Notes: generated by a model from the sequence alone, not told the origin. A DNA stretch of 64,000 nt from Phlegmacium glaucopus (GCA_015039465.1 MU129989.1:193424-257423), one strand, 5' to 3'; counted from the stretch's first letter, positions 1 to 11,868 are shown. Numbers and translations: made by a program.

Positions 1-3000
1 ACCTCCCCAACGAGGTAGTTGTATCGGTCGCCTGGTGGTACCTTATTACGAAGCTCAACCTCATACTTATGGAGAATGGCGTTCAGAGCGATAGCGACAG
101 TCTATATACATGGAATGATGTTTATTATGAGTGACCCGGTTCACGAGACAAAGTATTTGACATAAAAAACTTACCTGGATGGCAAAGAAACGTCCTGGGC
201 AAGTGTGAGGGGGTAATCCGAACGTAACGTATCGCGCCGACCCTGTGTCTGCATCATTCGTCCCCGTGAAGCGGTCGTAGACATATTGGCTGGCGTGTGG
301 AAAGACTTTGTCATCATAATGCACAAGCTATAATAACCGGGCGTTCAGCACAGGCCCAGTAACAGAAATGTCTGTAGCTTACATATGGGCTAGCAGCAAT
401 CCCACTGCCCTTCGGCAGGACGAGTTGCGGGTTGCTTCCGAGTTTGAAGTTGTTCACGATAATTTTCCTAACCGGCCCAAACACGCATGCTGAGAGACGA
501 AGAGTCTCCAGCACCGCTGATCGCAGCTTATCCCACTCGCTAGAGGAGGTTCTGTCGGGAACAAAGTCCCTTGGAGATGCAGTAGATAGAATTTCCTTTT
601 GAAGACCGTGGACCGCAGCAACATCGTAAAGGGCATTGGTGACGCCAACGCTCACGTTAATTAGCCCACCGATAACAATTCCAGCGACTAGTTCAGCGAC
701 ATTGTTGTCATTATCCGTACCATCGAGGAAGAAGCCAAGAAGGTCGTCAGCCTTCTCAGCTACCGTGGCGCCAGTCTGCAGTTTACGCCGTTGGCGAATA
801 ATGGGCAAAATTTTCTTCTTGATGATTTTGTAGTGTTTGTGTACCTTGAAGTTCGCGAAGATATGAGCGATGGGGGCGGGCAACAGACCGGAAACCTGGA
901 AGACTACGCCAGAGTCGGTATTGAGCCCAACGTAAGCTTCAATCAAGGCTGGATCATCGAAACCCACAGGACCAAGGCACACACGCGACATGACATATGC
1001 CATAAGGCGCCTAAGGGTCGTGCTGATGTCATCCGAGTCAGTTAATGGATTTTTTTCGAGCCATTCATGCACAGTTCGAGACACAACCTCAGCCATCGCA
1101 GGAAGCACCTGGGCCCGCTCCGTCTCCAGCTTCCGGCGAATAACAGAAGCGTGCAACTCCTCAGTAAAGTTATGACGACCAACCACAGCACCGAGCTGGG
1201 TGCCTTTTGCAAGCGCGTGGAAAGAGGCCCGTAACTCGTCATTCATCATCACAGCGATGTCAGCGGGTGTACTGCAGATATAATATACGAGGCTCCCAAA
1301 TAGGCGGATCCCAAATGTCTTGCGATATCCATACGCATTTGCCTGTTGTACAAGGAACCCTTTAGGGTCCTTTTGTAGCTCTTGACCGCAGCCGATAATG
1401 AATTTTCCCCAAGTCGTAGGTGGGGTGTGCCTGGGTCGTTGAAGCCAGGATATGATAACGTAGCCTATTAGGAGTGCCACAGCTGTGCCTAAAACAACTT
1501 TCCAGGGGATTGGTTTCTTAGGAGGAGGCTCTAGATCGCAAAGTATTGGATTTGTCTTTGGGTCGAACGGGAATAGCGGGTTCTTTTGGAGGCACCTACG
1601 CCAATAATCATGTTAGTCAAAATATCCCAGCCACTTGGCGTGCCATTGGATACGTACTTGACACCACTGTTCTCGGTAATCAACCTAAGCAAAAAACCTC
1701 GTAGATCAACCCTCTGTAGCATCGGTCGATGGTTAAATTGAAGCTTACCGCCACAATAGGTTAGTACCATGTGCTTGGAAATCCAGCTCCTTCATCCAGA
1801 ACCCATCGAACCATCGCGCACCTGGGAAATGTTTAGTCGGCTTGGGTGCCCATATGAGTTCCTCAAGGGCGTTGGAAGGACGACAGTTCCATGGTTTATC
1901 AACAAGAATACAACGCATGACAGCGAAACCGGGACTGAACCGGTCCGAGTTTCCCACACCAAAGAGGGAGAAAAGAGACGGGATAAGTGCTGATACCTGC
2001 AAAGATCATATTGAGTCTCCTTATCTGAAGGGCTAGTCTCATAATAAGCTCACAGGCATGGTTGTACCCGGGAACAACTCTTCTTCCCTGTAAATATAAC
2101 AATTAACAATTGGTCTAATGGCTGTAAAATTGAAGATTTACAGCTGAACACCAACAACGAAATCAACATCATCCGGCGTCTTATAGAGACGCTTGAGATG
2201 AGCGACCATCTCAGGGTCGGAGGAGAAGTCCTCGAAAGTCTTGCGAATCTTCACGTGTACGGCTGGTGTCGGAGTTTGCTTGGCATATCCTTCAAAATAC
2301 TACACAATATACAACCCAGACTTGAGAAAATTCTGCAACATTGCAAATAGTTGCTGGAAGGGGGACGCACCTTGTTGAAAGTCGGAAGACCCTGTTCTCG
2401 TTCATGTACAACACTCCACGTTACAATATCAAACGGACTTCCCCTATACTGTCCCGCAGATCTAAATTCCTCGTCGACACCAGATTTGAAATTCGGAATA
2501 TCACTCGCAACCATGCCGCGCAAAATGCTATCCGCACCAATCTTGAGGAAAGTCTTCGAATCGAATGCCGTATGGAACAAATCCCGTTCTTCGATTGTCT
2601 TGTTGTGTTCGTCTTTGATAGGGAATTTATTGATGATGAATTCGTGGAAGCGATATACGACGGACATCTCGGCACTTGTGACCATGGGACGATCGTTTCG
2701 TGTCACGAAAGGCCATGGATATGCATGTACGGGATTGATAGATAAGACCGATTCACCGTACATGGCACGATATAGCGGAAAACCGTCATCACGCGGCCAG
2801 GGCATAGTGTCGCTCCAGTAAGCCATCTGGTACGAATTGCCGATGAGAGCTAATTTGGCGGAGATGATGAGCTTGACGGTTTGGTAAATGCGTTCATCGT
2901 CCCAGTCAGGATGCTGTCCTACAACGAGGCCGCACAACCGATTGTGTTCGCGGAAAAAGATCGTGTGAACACTTATCAGGCTCGCAAAGTCAGAGGAGGC

Positions 3001-4191
3001 ATATACGGAGAATAGTTTGAAAGACATACGAGAGCATAATCCAATCTTCGTTAGTCCGGACATCACCACCGAGGAAAAGATCGTGTATATCAATGCCGGG
3101 TCGTGTGCGTACCGGTAAGCCATTCTTATTGAAAGGAAGATACTCAAACCCATCTGCACCCCGCTGGGATATCAACTTGCCATCGACATGGCTTCGCAAG
3201 GCTTCAACCACATCTGGGGTACTTCCATAGAGGGCAGAGCAGTCCAACCATGCTGTAGCCTCGTTGGCATGCTCGCGAGGGTTGGACTTGCTAGTCCCAG
3301 TTCCTGGAGCAGGTAGGGTGCGCCAGACGCGGAAACTAGCGTTACCATAGCCTTTGGGATCATAGGCTGGGTCGCCGGCGGGAATTGGAACGTCAATGTA
3401 CTCCGTGGTGCTATCCGCTGAGTAGGTCACGTCGTGCATGATGAACTCCACGAGACCGAGCATGAGCGGCGTATGTTCATAGTGTAGGCGAGTTTTGCGC
3501 TGATCAAGGCTATTAGGTGGAATTTTGAGAAGCAAGTAAGGAACTTACTTTGAAAAAGGCGTTAGAGACTTCGCGGGGGTTGGGTCCTTCGCGGGGTTTA
3601 GATATACCATCGGCATAAGTTGTTTGACCCCAGTCGCGCGAGCGTGGATAGCCCGTGCTTCCGATATTAGTTTGTTCACTTTTGAGCCAGTTACAGTGCC
3701 CGTCTGGCTGACGATACCAAAACCGGGATTTATCGTTTGTACAATTAGAGTCAAGCACGTAAGTAAAGTGGCTGAACAGAGCTGCAGCTTCTTCTGCAAT
3801 TGAAATGTTCTTGATGGATGGGATGGCATCCCAGACGACAGAAGGCAGCTGAGCACTATCATGTGGCAGGTGGTGGTGCAGGACGTAAGGTTCCAAATCG
3901 CTGAAGGACTGAATATCAGGTGGGATGGTGCCGTTAACGAAAACCTGAGCAAGCTGCCCGGAAGTGTCGTGAGCGATGGACCCCCTAATCAATAGTGAGC
4001 GAAAGAAAAGCAGTAGATTGGATTGCTTAGTACCTCAGCCAATCGATGAAGTGATTAGGCATCTCTTCGTCGTGCTCATCCGCCGGAAGGGAAGCGTTGG
4101 TGAACCTGCGAGTGTACGGCCATTGGCTTCCAAGGGCGTCAAGAGAAAGCGAAAGAAAGCAAAATGCAGCACAGAGACGACGAGAAATCAT
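1..4191 (-). CDS. Haem peroxidase/dioxygenase - TM - cytochrome P450 fusion (3' end cut by window)
   Basis: Eleven exons keep phase: 4191-4034, 3984-3549, 3499-3030, 2980-2371, 2299-2142, 2087-2054, 1996-1749, 1684-1658, 1595-383, 327-175, 101-<1, giving about 1,202 residues before the edge. Residues 1-22 look like a signal peptide (MISRRLCAAFCFLSLSLDA). An animal-haem-peroxidase/PGHS-like domain follows: distal MHD at His220-Asp221, WLDCSALYGS calcium-loop region, FREHNR at 364-369, and Tyr464-Arg-Phe-His467, the spacing of the catalytic Tyr and proximal His in cyclooxygenases and fungal linoleate dioxygenases. A hydrophobic span (about 745-764) joins it to a P450 with ExxR at 1077-1080 and haem motif FGLPPHTCPGRFFA (Cys1161). 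Family knowledge: fungal Ppo/linoleate diol synthases fuse a dioxygenase to a P450 and make oxylipins. Inference: a lipid oxygenase with a lumenal peroxidase and cytosolic P450. The signal peptide and internal TM are unlike the soluble Ppo enzymes. Confidence 0.85.
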
Positions 4192-4230
4192 GACGATTTC
4201 AAAGTAGAAAGCGTCGACCAGAAGACCAGC

Positions 4231-4240
4231 ACATATATAG
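4231..4240 (-). promoter_or_regulatory. Probable TATA element of the peroxidase-P450 gene
   Basis: On the minus strand the bases read CTATATATGT, about 40 bp before the chosen ATG at 4191. The position is close for a fungal TATA box, so the 5' UTR would be very short. It supports this ATG as the start but is only a sequence match. Confidence 0.35.
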
Positions 4241-5475
4241 ATGGTTATCGGTTTATTTATCCCCAGCGGCTGCGCTGCGGCAATGAGAAGTCAGTCACTG
4301 GTCAAACCTAACTTGACATGCGGATTGTACAACATAAGATGAAGTGTCCCGCATTCACCGGTCCCTGCATCTCAACAGATCTCAACACAAGAATATTCAT
4401 CCTGCAGCTGCGGGCATTCTATGAGGCTTCAAGCTTCAAGCTTCATGAATCATCTGATATTTTTCCTGACTCACCTGTGTTTGGTACGGCTAGATGGTAC
4501 GCTCTGCCTTGGCTGGGATTCCATTATCTTTTGAACAGCTCTAAGTCATATCAGGTTTCGGATCTTTGCGTTACATAGAGTATATCACTTACACGAGCTG
4601 TCAAGTTCTCCGCACACACCTGACTATAGAAGACTTTGACAGATCCTCAATGGAAGAGTCTCGGACAGCAGGCCCAACCGTCGTTTCGGCATTTGACTTG
4701 GGAATTTCATTTAGATGACAAATACCATCATTGATATTTCATTCACCGCAACTTGTTACCCCTCACGAGGGAAGACGAGGGGAGGGGTATAAAAAAATAG
4801 AGTCGCGTTGAGTGAAATAAATGATCTCAATGATTGTACTTGTAAATCGTGGAATTCTACAAGTCAAATGATCAAGCTCGTTTTTGTAAAACCCGAAAAG
4901 ACGGATAGCCTGTCTCGGACGGTGACATATATATGTCAAGTTGATGTTTACGGGGAACAGGTTATCATGTGGTTTTGCCCTGGCTATGATACACATTGTT
5001 GGGTTACTTATTATTAACAACTGCATTCATGATGTTCATTCCCATTCATCCCCTCATAGTGAGTCATACAACGGCAGACTCGGAAACTACAGAATCAATC
5101 CAGTTTTCTCCATTCAAGGACTCTATCGCTTCGCCAACTACTCCGGCATCCAGAAATAAATACCGATAACGATCCCAACTCAGTGAAACAACGATCTGTG
5201 TAGTTTTCAACAGAACCCACAGAGCAACCAGCTGTCCATGCAATGTCTTCAACAGAGGCAGCACTTGACGAATTTGCTACATATCTCGCCACTGAATCCT
5301 GGGTTCTAGAGGCTACATACGAAAGTAGGCAGACACAAGGTCCCAGACATCGATTCGTTATCACTAGAGGTCACTTACTTCGACCGCCTTTGTTGATTTC
5401 GTACGGGTTTGCGTTTGACACAGAGGAGGCGCTGATATTTTTGAAGAAGGCATTATCAGACTATATAGAAATGCT
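4241..5475. other. Intergenic, no gene recognised
   Basis: Only short unsupported open frames are present. The plus-strand frame at 5243-5590 overlaps the 3' part of the kinase relic and shows no family resemblance. No RNA gene or repeat was seen. Confidence 0.5.
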
Positions 5476-6650
5476 TGTTCTCCTCCTCCCGTGTATCTTT
5501 CATGAGGACACGTCTATCGAGGACCGGGTCGTAAACGATGAAAACGCGGGTGGCTCAACCTGTTGGCGAGCCATTGCCCTTGAGCCATAGATTGCTACTG
5601 AAGTAATAAGAAACGTCCTCCTTGTCGTTGTACACTGCAAACTTGAACAAGGGCTTGTCATCGTCAAGCTCGAGAGTAGCTCTTGCTCTTTGAATGTAGG
5701 CCGCATCGGCGTCGGTAGGCGCAGCGACGGATTCATCGACTCCATGGACTGCTCGTGAGGAATAAGTATATCGCCAGAAAAAAAAAGCTAACCACCTTTC
5801 CTCCACATATGAAAACGCTTGCGTGACGACAGCACCCGAGCGATCCCAATGGATCAGCCTCGCCATGTCTTTGCAGATGATAACGGAGAAGGCATGGGTC
5901 CGAAACTGGCTAGCAAGTTGCTTTGTAGTGCTTTGGCCTCTAGTGTCGGCACTCTGGAGTGTGTCCTTCTCAAAGGTGCTGTGATCATGGGTCATCATTA
6001 GGGTCCGACTTGAATTCCCATTTGAATGTCGACAAGTGATATGTCAGTTATGATGGTGGGGTCGGTACGGCATCCAGATATATAGGGAGAAACATCCGGT
6101 TTGATTGCGGGTTTGGTCTTACTGGTGCCCATCTCTTGGTGGTTATGGGTGTCCACTAGATCAAAGCCAGGACAGTGATGTTTCAGCGCCGCAATCTGGA
6201 AGATTCATACAGATATGCACAATAGGCGGAGTAACAAGGACGTACCATAGGGCCATACATAGCACCCTCTACCTTCTGGTCAGCCACACGTTGGAAGGCC
6301 TTTTTCCTCTTCCCTGGCATTCATTCAAGTTCTCCTCTTTTGAAAGGAAGGTCTGCAAAAACTCCAAAGGGGAAATGGGTCCCGCAAATTTGCCCTTCAT
6401 GTCCGTCCCGAGGTCGTTCATCCTTGTATCTCTTCTGTAATGCATTGACGTGTAGGGTGTGGCATCAGAGATTTTCTTGCTAATAGGCGCTTCATTAGGC
6501 GGAATAAAGCGTTGAGAACGCGTACGTGGCGTATCAGCGCGTTTTGAAGATGTTGAAGCCTGTCTACGTCGCTTGGGGGGTATGATTAGGTACTGGCACA
6601 CTCTGCCAAATTCCGTCCTATTTGCTTTTGATATTTGGTCCCCTGCCAAA
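5476..6650 (-). pseudogene. Broken FunK1-type fungal protein kinase
   Basis: Minus-strand pieces match the fungal FunK1 kinase family in order: an N-terminal block with KGKFAGPISPLEFLQTFL, then AFQRVADQKVEGAMYGPM, a plausible 50-nt intron, HCPGFDLVDTHNHQEM, KPDVSPYISG, a DHSTFEKDTLQSADTRGQ block, HAFSVIICKDMARLIHWDRS, FFWRYTYSSRAVHGVDESV and finally TRVFIVYDPVLDRRVLMKD. These blocks lie in different frames. There is a shift near 6330, two shifts near 6000-6030, and an in-frame TGA near 5587 just before the TRVF block. No catalytic kinase core (HRD, DFG) follows. No ATG opens the 5' block. The reading is a truncated, decayed copy. FunK1 genes are strongly expanded in Agaricomycetes and their cellular role is poorly known. 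Confidence 0.75.
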
Positions 6651-6818
6651 ATGACAATTTCGCTCGTAAATCATATTGATATAATTTGGGCCATGGACCC
6701 TTTGTCATTGATAGGACAAAAATCTGGAGCACACTACTGATGTAGATGCAATTAGGAAGGATTTAGTACTGATTTTAACAGTATACGTACGAGGGTGATG
6801 TACCTTGCTAGCTCCTTC

Positions 6819-8022
6819 CTACAAGAATCCACCGCTGGTACCAGAACCAAACCGGTCACCAAGTCCTTTCGCTTCCTTCAACATCTTTTTCCTTTTATCA
6901 TCGTCCATGAGCCTTCCTCCGAGACCCATATCTCTGGCATGATCCCAGATAGCCGGGTCTTTCTCTTCAGGTTTCTTCGTAGCCGCATGTTGATCGACAA
7001 GAGCAGGACCTCTACGTTTCTTCTAAATGTCATAGTTAAAATACGAACCAAAAAATACCAGAGAGAGAGAGAATTACCGTATATTCATCGACACCTCTTT
7101 TGATTCTTTCTTCATCCTGCTTGCGTCTTTTGATTGCGCCAGTAGTATCTTCATCAATCGGGGCATCCGTGACTCTTCTTTTCTTTCCTGAGACTTCGTC
7201 AGCCAGCCTTTGTTGTCTCTCCGCAGGCGTTTCGGTCCATAATGAATTATCCTTGTTGTTAACAGGCGCTGAACCTCGGGAGAATTGACGGGCTTTCAGT
7301 TTAGTTGGATCGAGGTCTAACATTTATTTAGATTTTATGACAAAGAGGGGAAAGAATTATTTTATGGCTCACTTCCGAGAAGACTTGACGAGGAAGGTGG
7401 GACAAGCATCCATTCGTCCCGTTGAAGGCTCTTGGGTTTGGCAGCATCCTGTTCATAAGTGATAAAACATTGCATCAACAAAAAAAAATAACGGTGTGAA
7501 TCAGATATAGTCTTTTATGCATACTTCTGCCAATTTACGCCGTTTCTCCTCCCTCTCAATAAACTCTTTCACTGCGTCTGTTTGTTGATGTTGCATCCCG
7601 GCTGGTAAAGGTTTCGGTCCAAAATCGTCGTCGTCCTCGTCGTCCTCATCATCGTGGTACGTCGTGGGGTCATATGTGGGCGCGTAAGACGGGAATGTTG
7701 GTCCAACCTGACGTTTCCCAGTTGAAGGACCTGGGATCGGAATAGAAGGACCTGCTTCCTCCTGGTGTCCCTTGCGCAAATGTGGCGGTAAATCTGGTCC
7801 GTCGTCGTCGTCGTCGTCGTCGTCTATCCGTGACTGGGGAGCTTTCGAGAACTCTGGAGGTATTGAAGGACCTATGGTGACAGTAGCAGGTTTCGGTCCA
7901 TCATCGTCATCGTCATAAATATTGAATGTGGATTGCTGCTGTGCTGGAATTTGAGGTCCCGTTTCTGAGGGTTTTTTGTGATTCAGAAGATGAGAAGGCA
8001 GCGCTGGGCCGATGAAAGACAT
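6819..8022 (-). CDS. GPALPP-motif protein (DUF3752 type)
   Basis: Five exons, 8022-7525, 7448-7373, 7316-7078 and 7022-6819 with introns of 55-76 nt, make a 338-residue protein (four splice-joined blocks; all phases agree). It opens with MSFIGPALPSHLL and repeats GP-x-x-P motifs (GPSIPP, GPDLPP, GPTFP, FGPKPLP) between acidic runs, including eight aspartates in a row encoded by a GTC-type repeat near 7800. The C-terminal half is basic and helical, with WTETPAERQQRLADEVSGKK and WDHARDMGLGGRLMDD, the conserved tail of GPALPP1-like proteins. Function is not established in fungi; the family is nuclear and widely conserved. ATG at 8022 was chosen because the IGPALP motif starts there; an in-frame upstream extension lacks an ATG. 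Confidence 0.85.
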
Positions 8023-8115
8023 GGCAGAGGAGAGGAGACTGTAACGACCCGTCACAGCGTCACAGTGTTTTATCTTATCTTATCTTTTCATATTTGGACA
8101 ACATTTCTTACATAA

Positions 8116-9458
8116 TTGTGTTCTAAATACAACTTGCCTGCCAAAACCTATTCACAACTCAGCAGAACGATGACCACCCCCCAAATGCCAAAGGAATCCG
8201 CAATCGCCCAGACCATCGGCGAGCTATGTCATAAGTTGAAGCTCCTTGCAGCTAGCTTTTTCTTTTCGAGAACAGCAGCGGGTCGTAGTGATGGTTCTCG
8301 TCTTATTGCTACGCTTACATATCTTACCTATCCATCCCGGAAATCCGGACCTATGTCGAGGATGTAGAACTCGACTCCAATATCTTCTCACTATCTAGAG
8401 ACCCAGCTTCAAGCAGACACTGATTATCGAACCGTTTGTCTCACTTCCGTGATACTTTGAGGTCGGTATCATGGTCGCATATAGGTGGATTTATTACGAC
8501 AGAGCCGATGGAATCAATAACAACTACCTCGCCCTTGATGATTCCTACCTACCCGATGATGACATCAAAGCATTTCTAGAAGCGAAATTAAACGAGACCA
8601 TCCAGCAAGGCACGAATTTCCTAGTCTCTCCTAGCCAGACTTCGATACTTACTTGGTTTGCAAATCATCAGGTCAATTTGTCTATGCTTCTACAGTTATG
8701 AAGTACATCGAATCTCCTCGTCATTGGCCTACGGATCGATTCAGAATCATATTGGGAATTACGAGCCGTGGAAAAGACACTCCATTTGCCGTGAGCACGC
8801 CGCAAATTCAAAAGTGCCTTCGTTGAAGCCTTTCTCAATCTACGAAGTGGTGACTTGAAGATAAAATTAATTGATCTACATTCGGTTCTGGCCATCCCAG
8901 ATCGTGCGGATGCAGGCGAGATACGGGTTCTACATGCTTATCTTAGAGACTTTCTTCTAGATCATTCGCGTTCTGGGATGTATCACATCAATCAGGGGCA
9001 TGCTCATGCCAACCTAACTATAAGATTTCCTTGCTTGCGCCAGGTTACAGGCAACTTGAATCATACGCCTTGGTTTCAAGCATTCTCGGATCCTGAGAAA
9101 TGGTTGCTCCACAGTCTTTCATCTCTGCTTTTTGGAGACATTGTTTTTTTACGAAACTGGAATCGATATTTCATGGCTGAACTTGAACTTATATCGCCCC
9201 AAACATCTCGAATTTCTGTGCTGTCGGACTTTTTTACTCGGTTGAAAACTAACGTATGTCATCGATTCATCCTTCGTCATATGCTAGGCCGCGCTGCTTA
9301 TGTGACATGGTTATGTTATTTAGGGCTCTAGCTGGGAAGGACCAAGACTTGTATTCTCACTGTATGCTCGGTTGGGATCGGTGTATTGAATATTCACCAT
9401 TCTCTAAGGCAACTATCTCTTGGACCGCTCGAAAGTTAATACATTGTCTTCTTTATTA
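8116..9458 (+). pseudogene. Degraded NACHT/STAND NTPase fragment
   Basis: Plus-strand blocks resemble basidiomycete NACHT NTPases, in order: SAIAQTIGELCHKLKLLAAS, FFFSRTAAGRSDGSRLIATL, TLIIEPFVSL, a PDDDIKAFLEAKLNETI block, QFVYASTVMKYIESPRHWPT, DRFRIILGITSRGKDTPFA, GDLKIKLIDLHSVLAIPDRA, and EIRVLHAYLRDFLLDHSRSG with HINQGHAHANLTIRF. They are in several frames with stops between. The P-loop is missing: the residues before SAIAQTI read MPKE instead of a GxxGxGKS motif. There is no plausible set of introns that restores the order, so this is a 5'-truncated, frameshifted relic. Such genes belong to the fungal NLR-like repertoire linked to non-self recognition. Confidence 0.75.
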
Positions 9459-10845
9459 ATCCCCGCTACCAAACACTGTTTCCGCCCTCTCACCCCACCA
9501 TGGTGATTCTAGGTATGATCTCTATCTGATGGAATTCTTTAGTGACCCAGCCGTTCTGGTCCATTGTACTTCGATGGTAATAAATATGCAAGTTTTTCCA
9601 TAACATTTGCGAAATTGCTCGTTAACTGGTAAATACCTGAATCCGTAAAAGTTTTCCTTTTTTTTTACCTTAATAAAGGTAGTATGCGGGGTTTGGGAAC
9701 ACGACTTGCATTGCCTTTCCATTCTATTGTCAAAGGCATCCTATTCGAAAGAGCTCGCCTGAATACAAAGCTACCAAGCCTGATTGAGGCCCAAGGATCC
9801 TTGACGTAGCGCAAAAAAATGGCTTGACAGGGTAAAGACGTATTCTAGCAGTGTAAATTATGATACTCTTTCTTTGGCTATAGAAACTGATTATTTTACC
9901 ACAGGCAAGCAGTCTTCCTAATCTAAGGACCGGCAACCCCCCATAGAGGACTTTCTCGATGGATCAGTACAAAGTTCCGTAGTCCATGACTTCTTTCCAC
10001 ATATCGTATGCACAACCAACCCCACCCCGCATACGCTCATACGGCCCATCCTCCGATCCTTGGCGAAGTACTACGACCATATTGGACTGCTGTGCCCCGA
10101 CCTTCAATATTCAATGCTAGCGATATGGGACGAGGTGGCTGATATGGGCGAAATGCGGTGAGAACGGCTGATGGGACTGGAGAGACGGGGAGGATGGCTT
10201 GTCAGTCAACCGGTAAAACGTTGAATGTTACACTCTAAAGTAAGAAATCACCAGGGAACACATACATAGTAAAAGCAGCAGGGTTGCTGGACATTAACAA
10301 GTGTATGTAGTACTAGTACTAGAATTCCTGTTAGATAATCACGTCTATTTTTGTTTTGTTTTGTCGTTGACTTGTTCGATGCGAATGACGATGTAATATG
10401 GCCAAAAATTGATTCGTCGCGGCAAACTTGGTCAACCTGCAACACTTTTTGATCCTTGTTTGTTTGACGGTCAAGTTGTTAACCCGGAATTGGTTGATTG
10501 GAGGACACTAGCGCCCCGTATCTATATGTATCTTGGCATAGTTCGCTTCGCTCTTCGTATCAGCTAACTATCATTACAAAATGGAGGCAATAGGACTGGC
10601 GGCACACTCACAGCAAATCTTCATGATTTCGTGATGGGCCTCGCAGTCACTGTCCCTCATGGTGGGCAGGCTTTCAACGTAATATCATAATTTCCACGTA
10701 AATGTGGTAGTTGGCCCTTCTCAAGTGGAGAGGACTCCTAGTCTCCCGTAGGCAACTCCGATGATGATGGTAATGACAGTCGATCTCTAGAGGACTCCAT
10801 GGCCTCCAAACACCCCATCCGGCCGCTCCTGTGCCTCCAATCGTT
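9459..10845. other. Intergenic, no gene recognised
   Basis: Only short unsupported frames are present. No repeat family, RNA gene or conserved protein motif was seen before the inverted-repeat element that begins at 10846. Confidence 0.5.
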
Positions 10846-11189
10846 GATCGCACCACAGGCTTCTACATAAAACCAGCGCGCTCGTATCACCTCGTATCGC
10901 TCGTACTACGAGCGCGTTGGTTTACATAATAGGAATTTCATCCGAAACTCGCGAGTCGCGACATGGCGTTTTTAGGTCATCAGTGATCTCAAGTAAACCT
11001 AATTTTGTGGTTGCACCAGTCACTCTATCGCGAGTTGGAGGCTGTTGGAGGCTTGGAGCCCTTAAGGTTTGTTTGTTCATCAAAATCTTTGTATTGCTGA
11101 TAAAACACCACGTCCCGCTTTGAGGTGAAGCTCCTACGAGCGATACGAGCGCGCCGGTTTTAGGAGCCTGATCGCACCACAGGTTCTAC
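10846..11189. mobile_element. Small non-autonomous element with terminal inverted repeats (MITE-like)
   Basis: A near-perfect inverted repeat lies at 10869-10888 (AAAACCAGCGCGCTCGTATC) and 11142-11161, with one mismatch. It is flanked by a direct repeat, GATCGCACCACAGG followed by TTCTAC with or without an extra C, at 10846-10866 and 11170-11189, which looks like a long target-site duplication. The left end contains a second inverted copy of the terminal sequence (10904-10922), making a local palindrome. There is no coding capacity in about 300 bp. It could be a MITE or a deletion derivative of a larger DNA transposon. Confidence 0.55.
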
Positions 11190-11868
11190 AATGTCCCGTT
11201 AACACCCTGCTACTTACCGGAACCTACGGAAGTCCGCTAGAGAAATGACGGGTCCGAGTCCGTGTTTCCTTTGGCGTATAGACAACCAACGTAAGTAAGG
11301 GCTAAAAGATTATATGGCCACGGTGCACGTGCACGGGTGGAGCAAGAGAACACGAGTGCCAGCTCGGGCTGCTCGGCTTTGCCAAATTTAAACCGCCTCG
11401 TTGGAACACTGAGGATGTACTGTCTTCGATGGACCATTTTTCCGGTCCGAAGCCAAAGTACGCATTGCTACATAATATCTCACCAGAAATAATACACACC
11501 TTTATAGCCTCCTTGCGTGATGGACATTTGGTACAGCTACGTTGCCCATTTATATTCCACTATTGCCAGAAAACGCATCTTAGAACTCAGGAACTTCAAT
11601 AAAAATGTGTCACTACGCTGTCTGATTATGTTAGTGTTACGGTTAGGTTACGGTTGGTAGGGTTCACGGCTGAGCAACTTACATACATGAGCATGTACCT
11701 CAAAGAACTCCATTACATACTGGCGTAAAATGAGAGTTTGCTGTGTGGTCATATGGTCCAAAGGCCCTTAAGCGAATCAATTGTTTGCCCAAAGAAGGGG
11801 CTCTGCTCATCAGATTGTCGAACCATTTTATTTCCGTCTTTTCAACCACCACCCCCCCTCCACTTATA
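11190..11868. other. Intergenic, upstream of the Ser/Pro-rich gene
   Basis: No gene recognised. A C-rich pyrimidine stretch just before 11869 may be part of the promoter and 5' UTR of the next gene. Confidence 0.45.

Noticed and set aside
314..1480. Stand-alone P450 gene starting at about 1480
   Set aside because: The first residue there is GTG, there is no ATG in the preceding open stretch, and splicing with the donor GTACGT at 1657 and acceptor at 1596 joins the frame directly to the peroxidase C-terminal sequence in phase.
1531..2002. Separate small gene between the peroxidase and the P450
   Set aside because: Its sequence (SLFGVGNSDRFSPGFAVMRC, HGTNLLWR) is the peroxidase C-terminal region and joins in phase on both sides.
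7036..7323. Separate gene starting at MLDLDPTKLKARQ
   Set aside because: It is an internal exon of the GPALPP-motif gene; phase and flanking splice sites fit.
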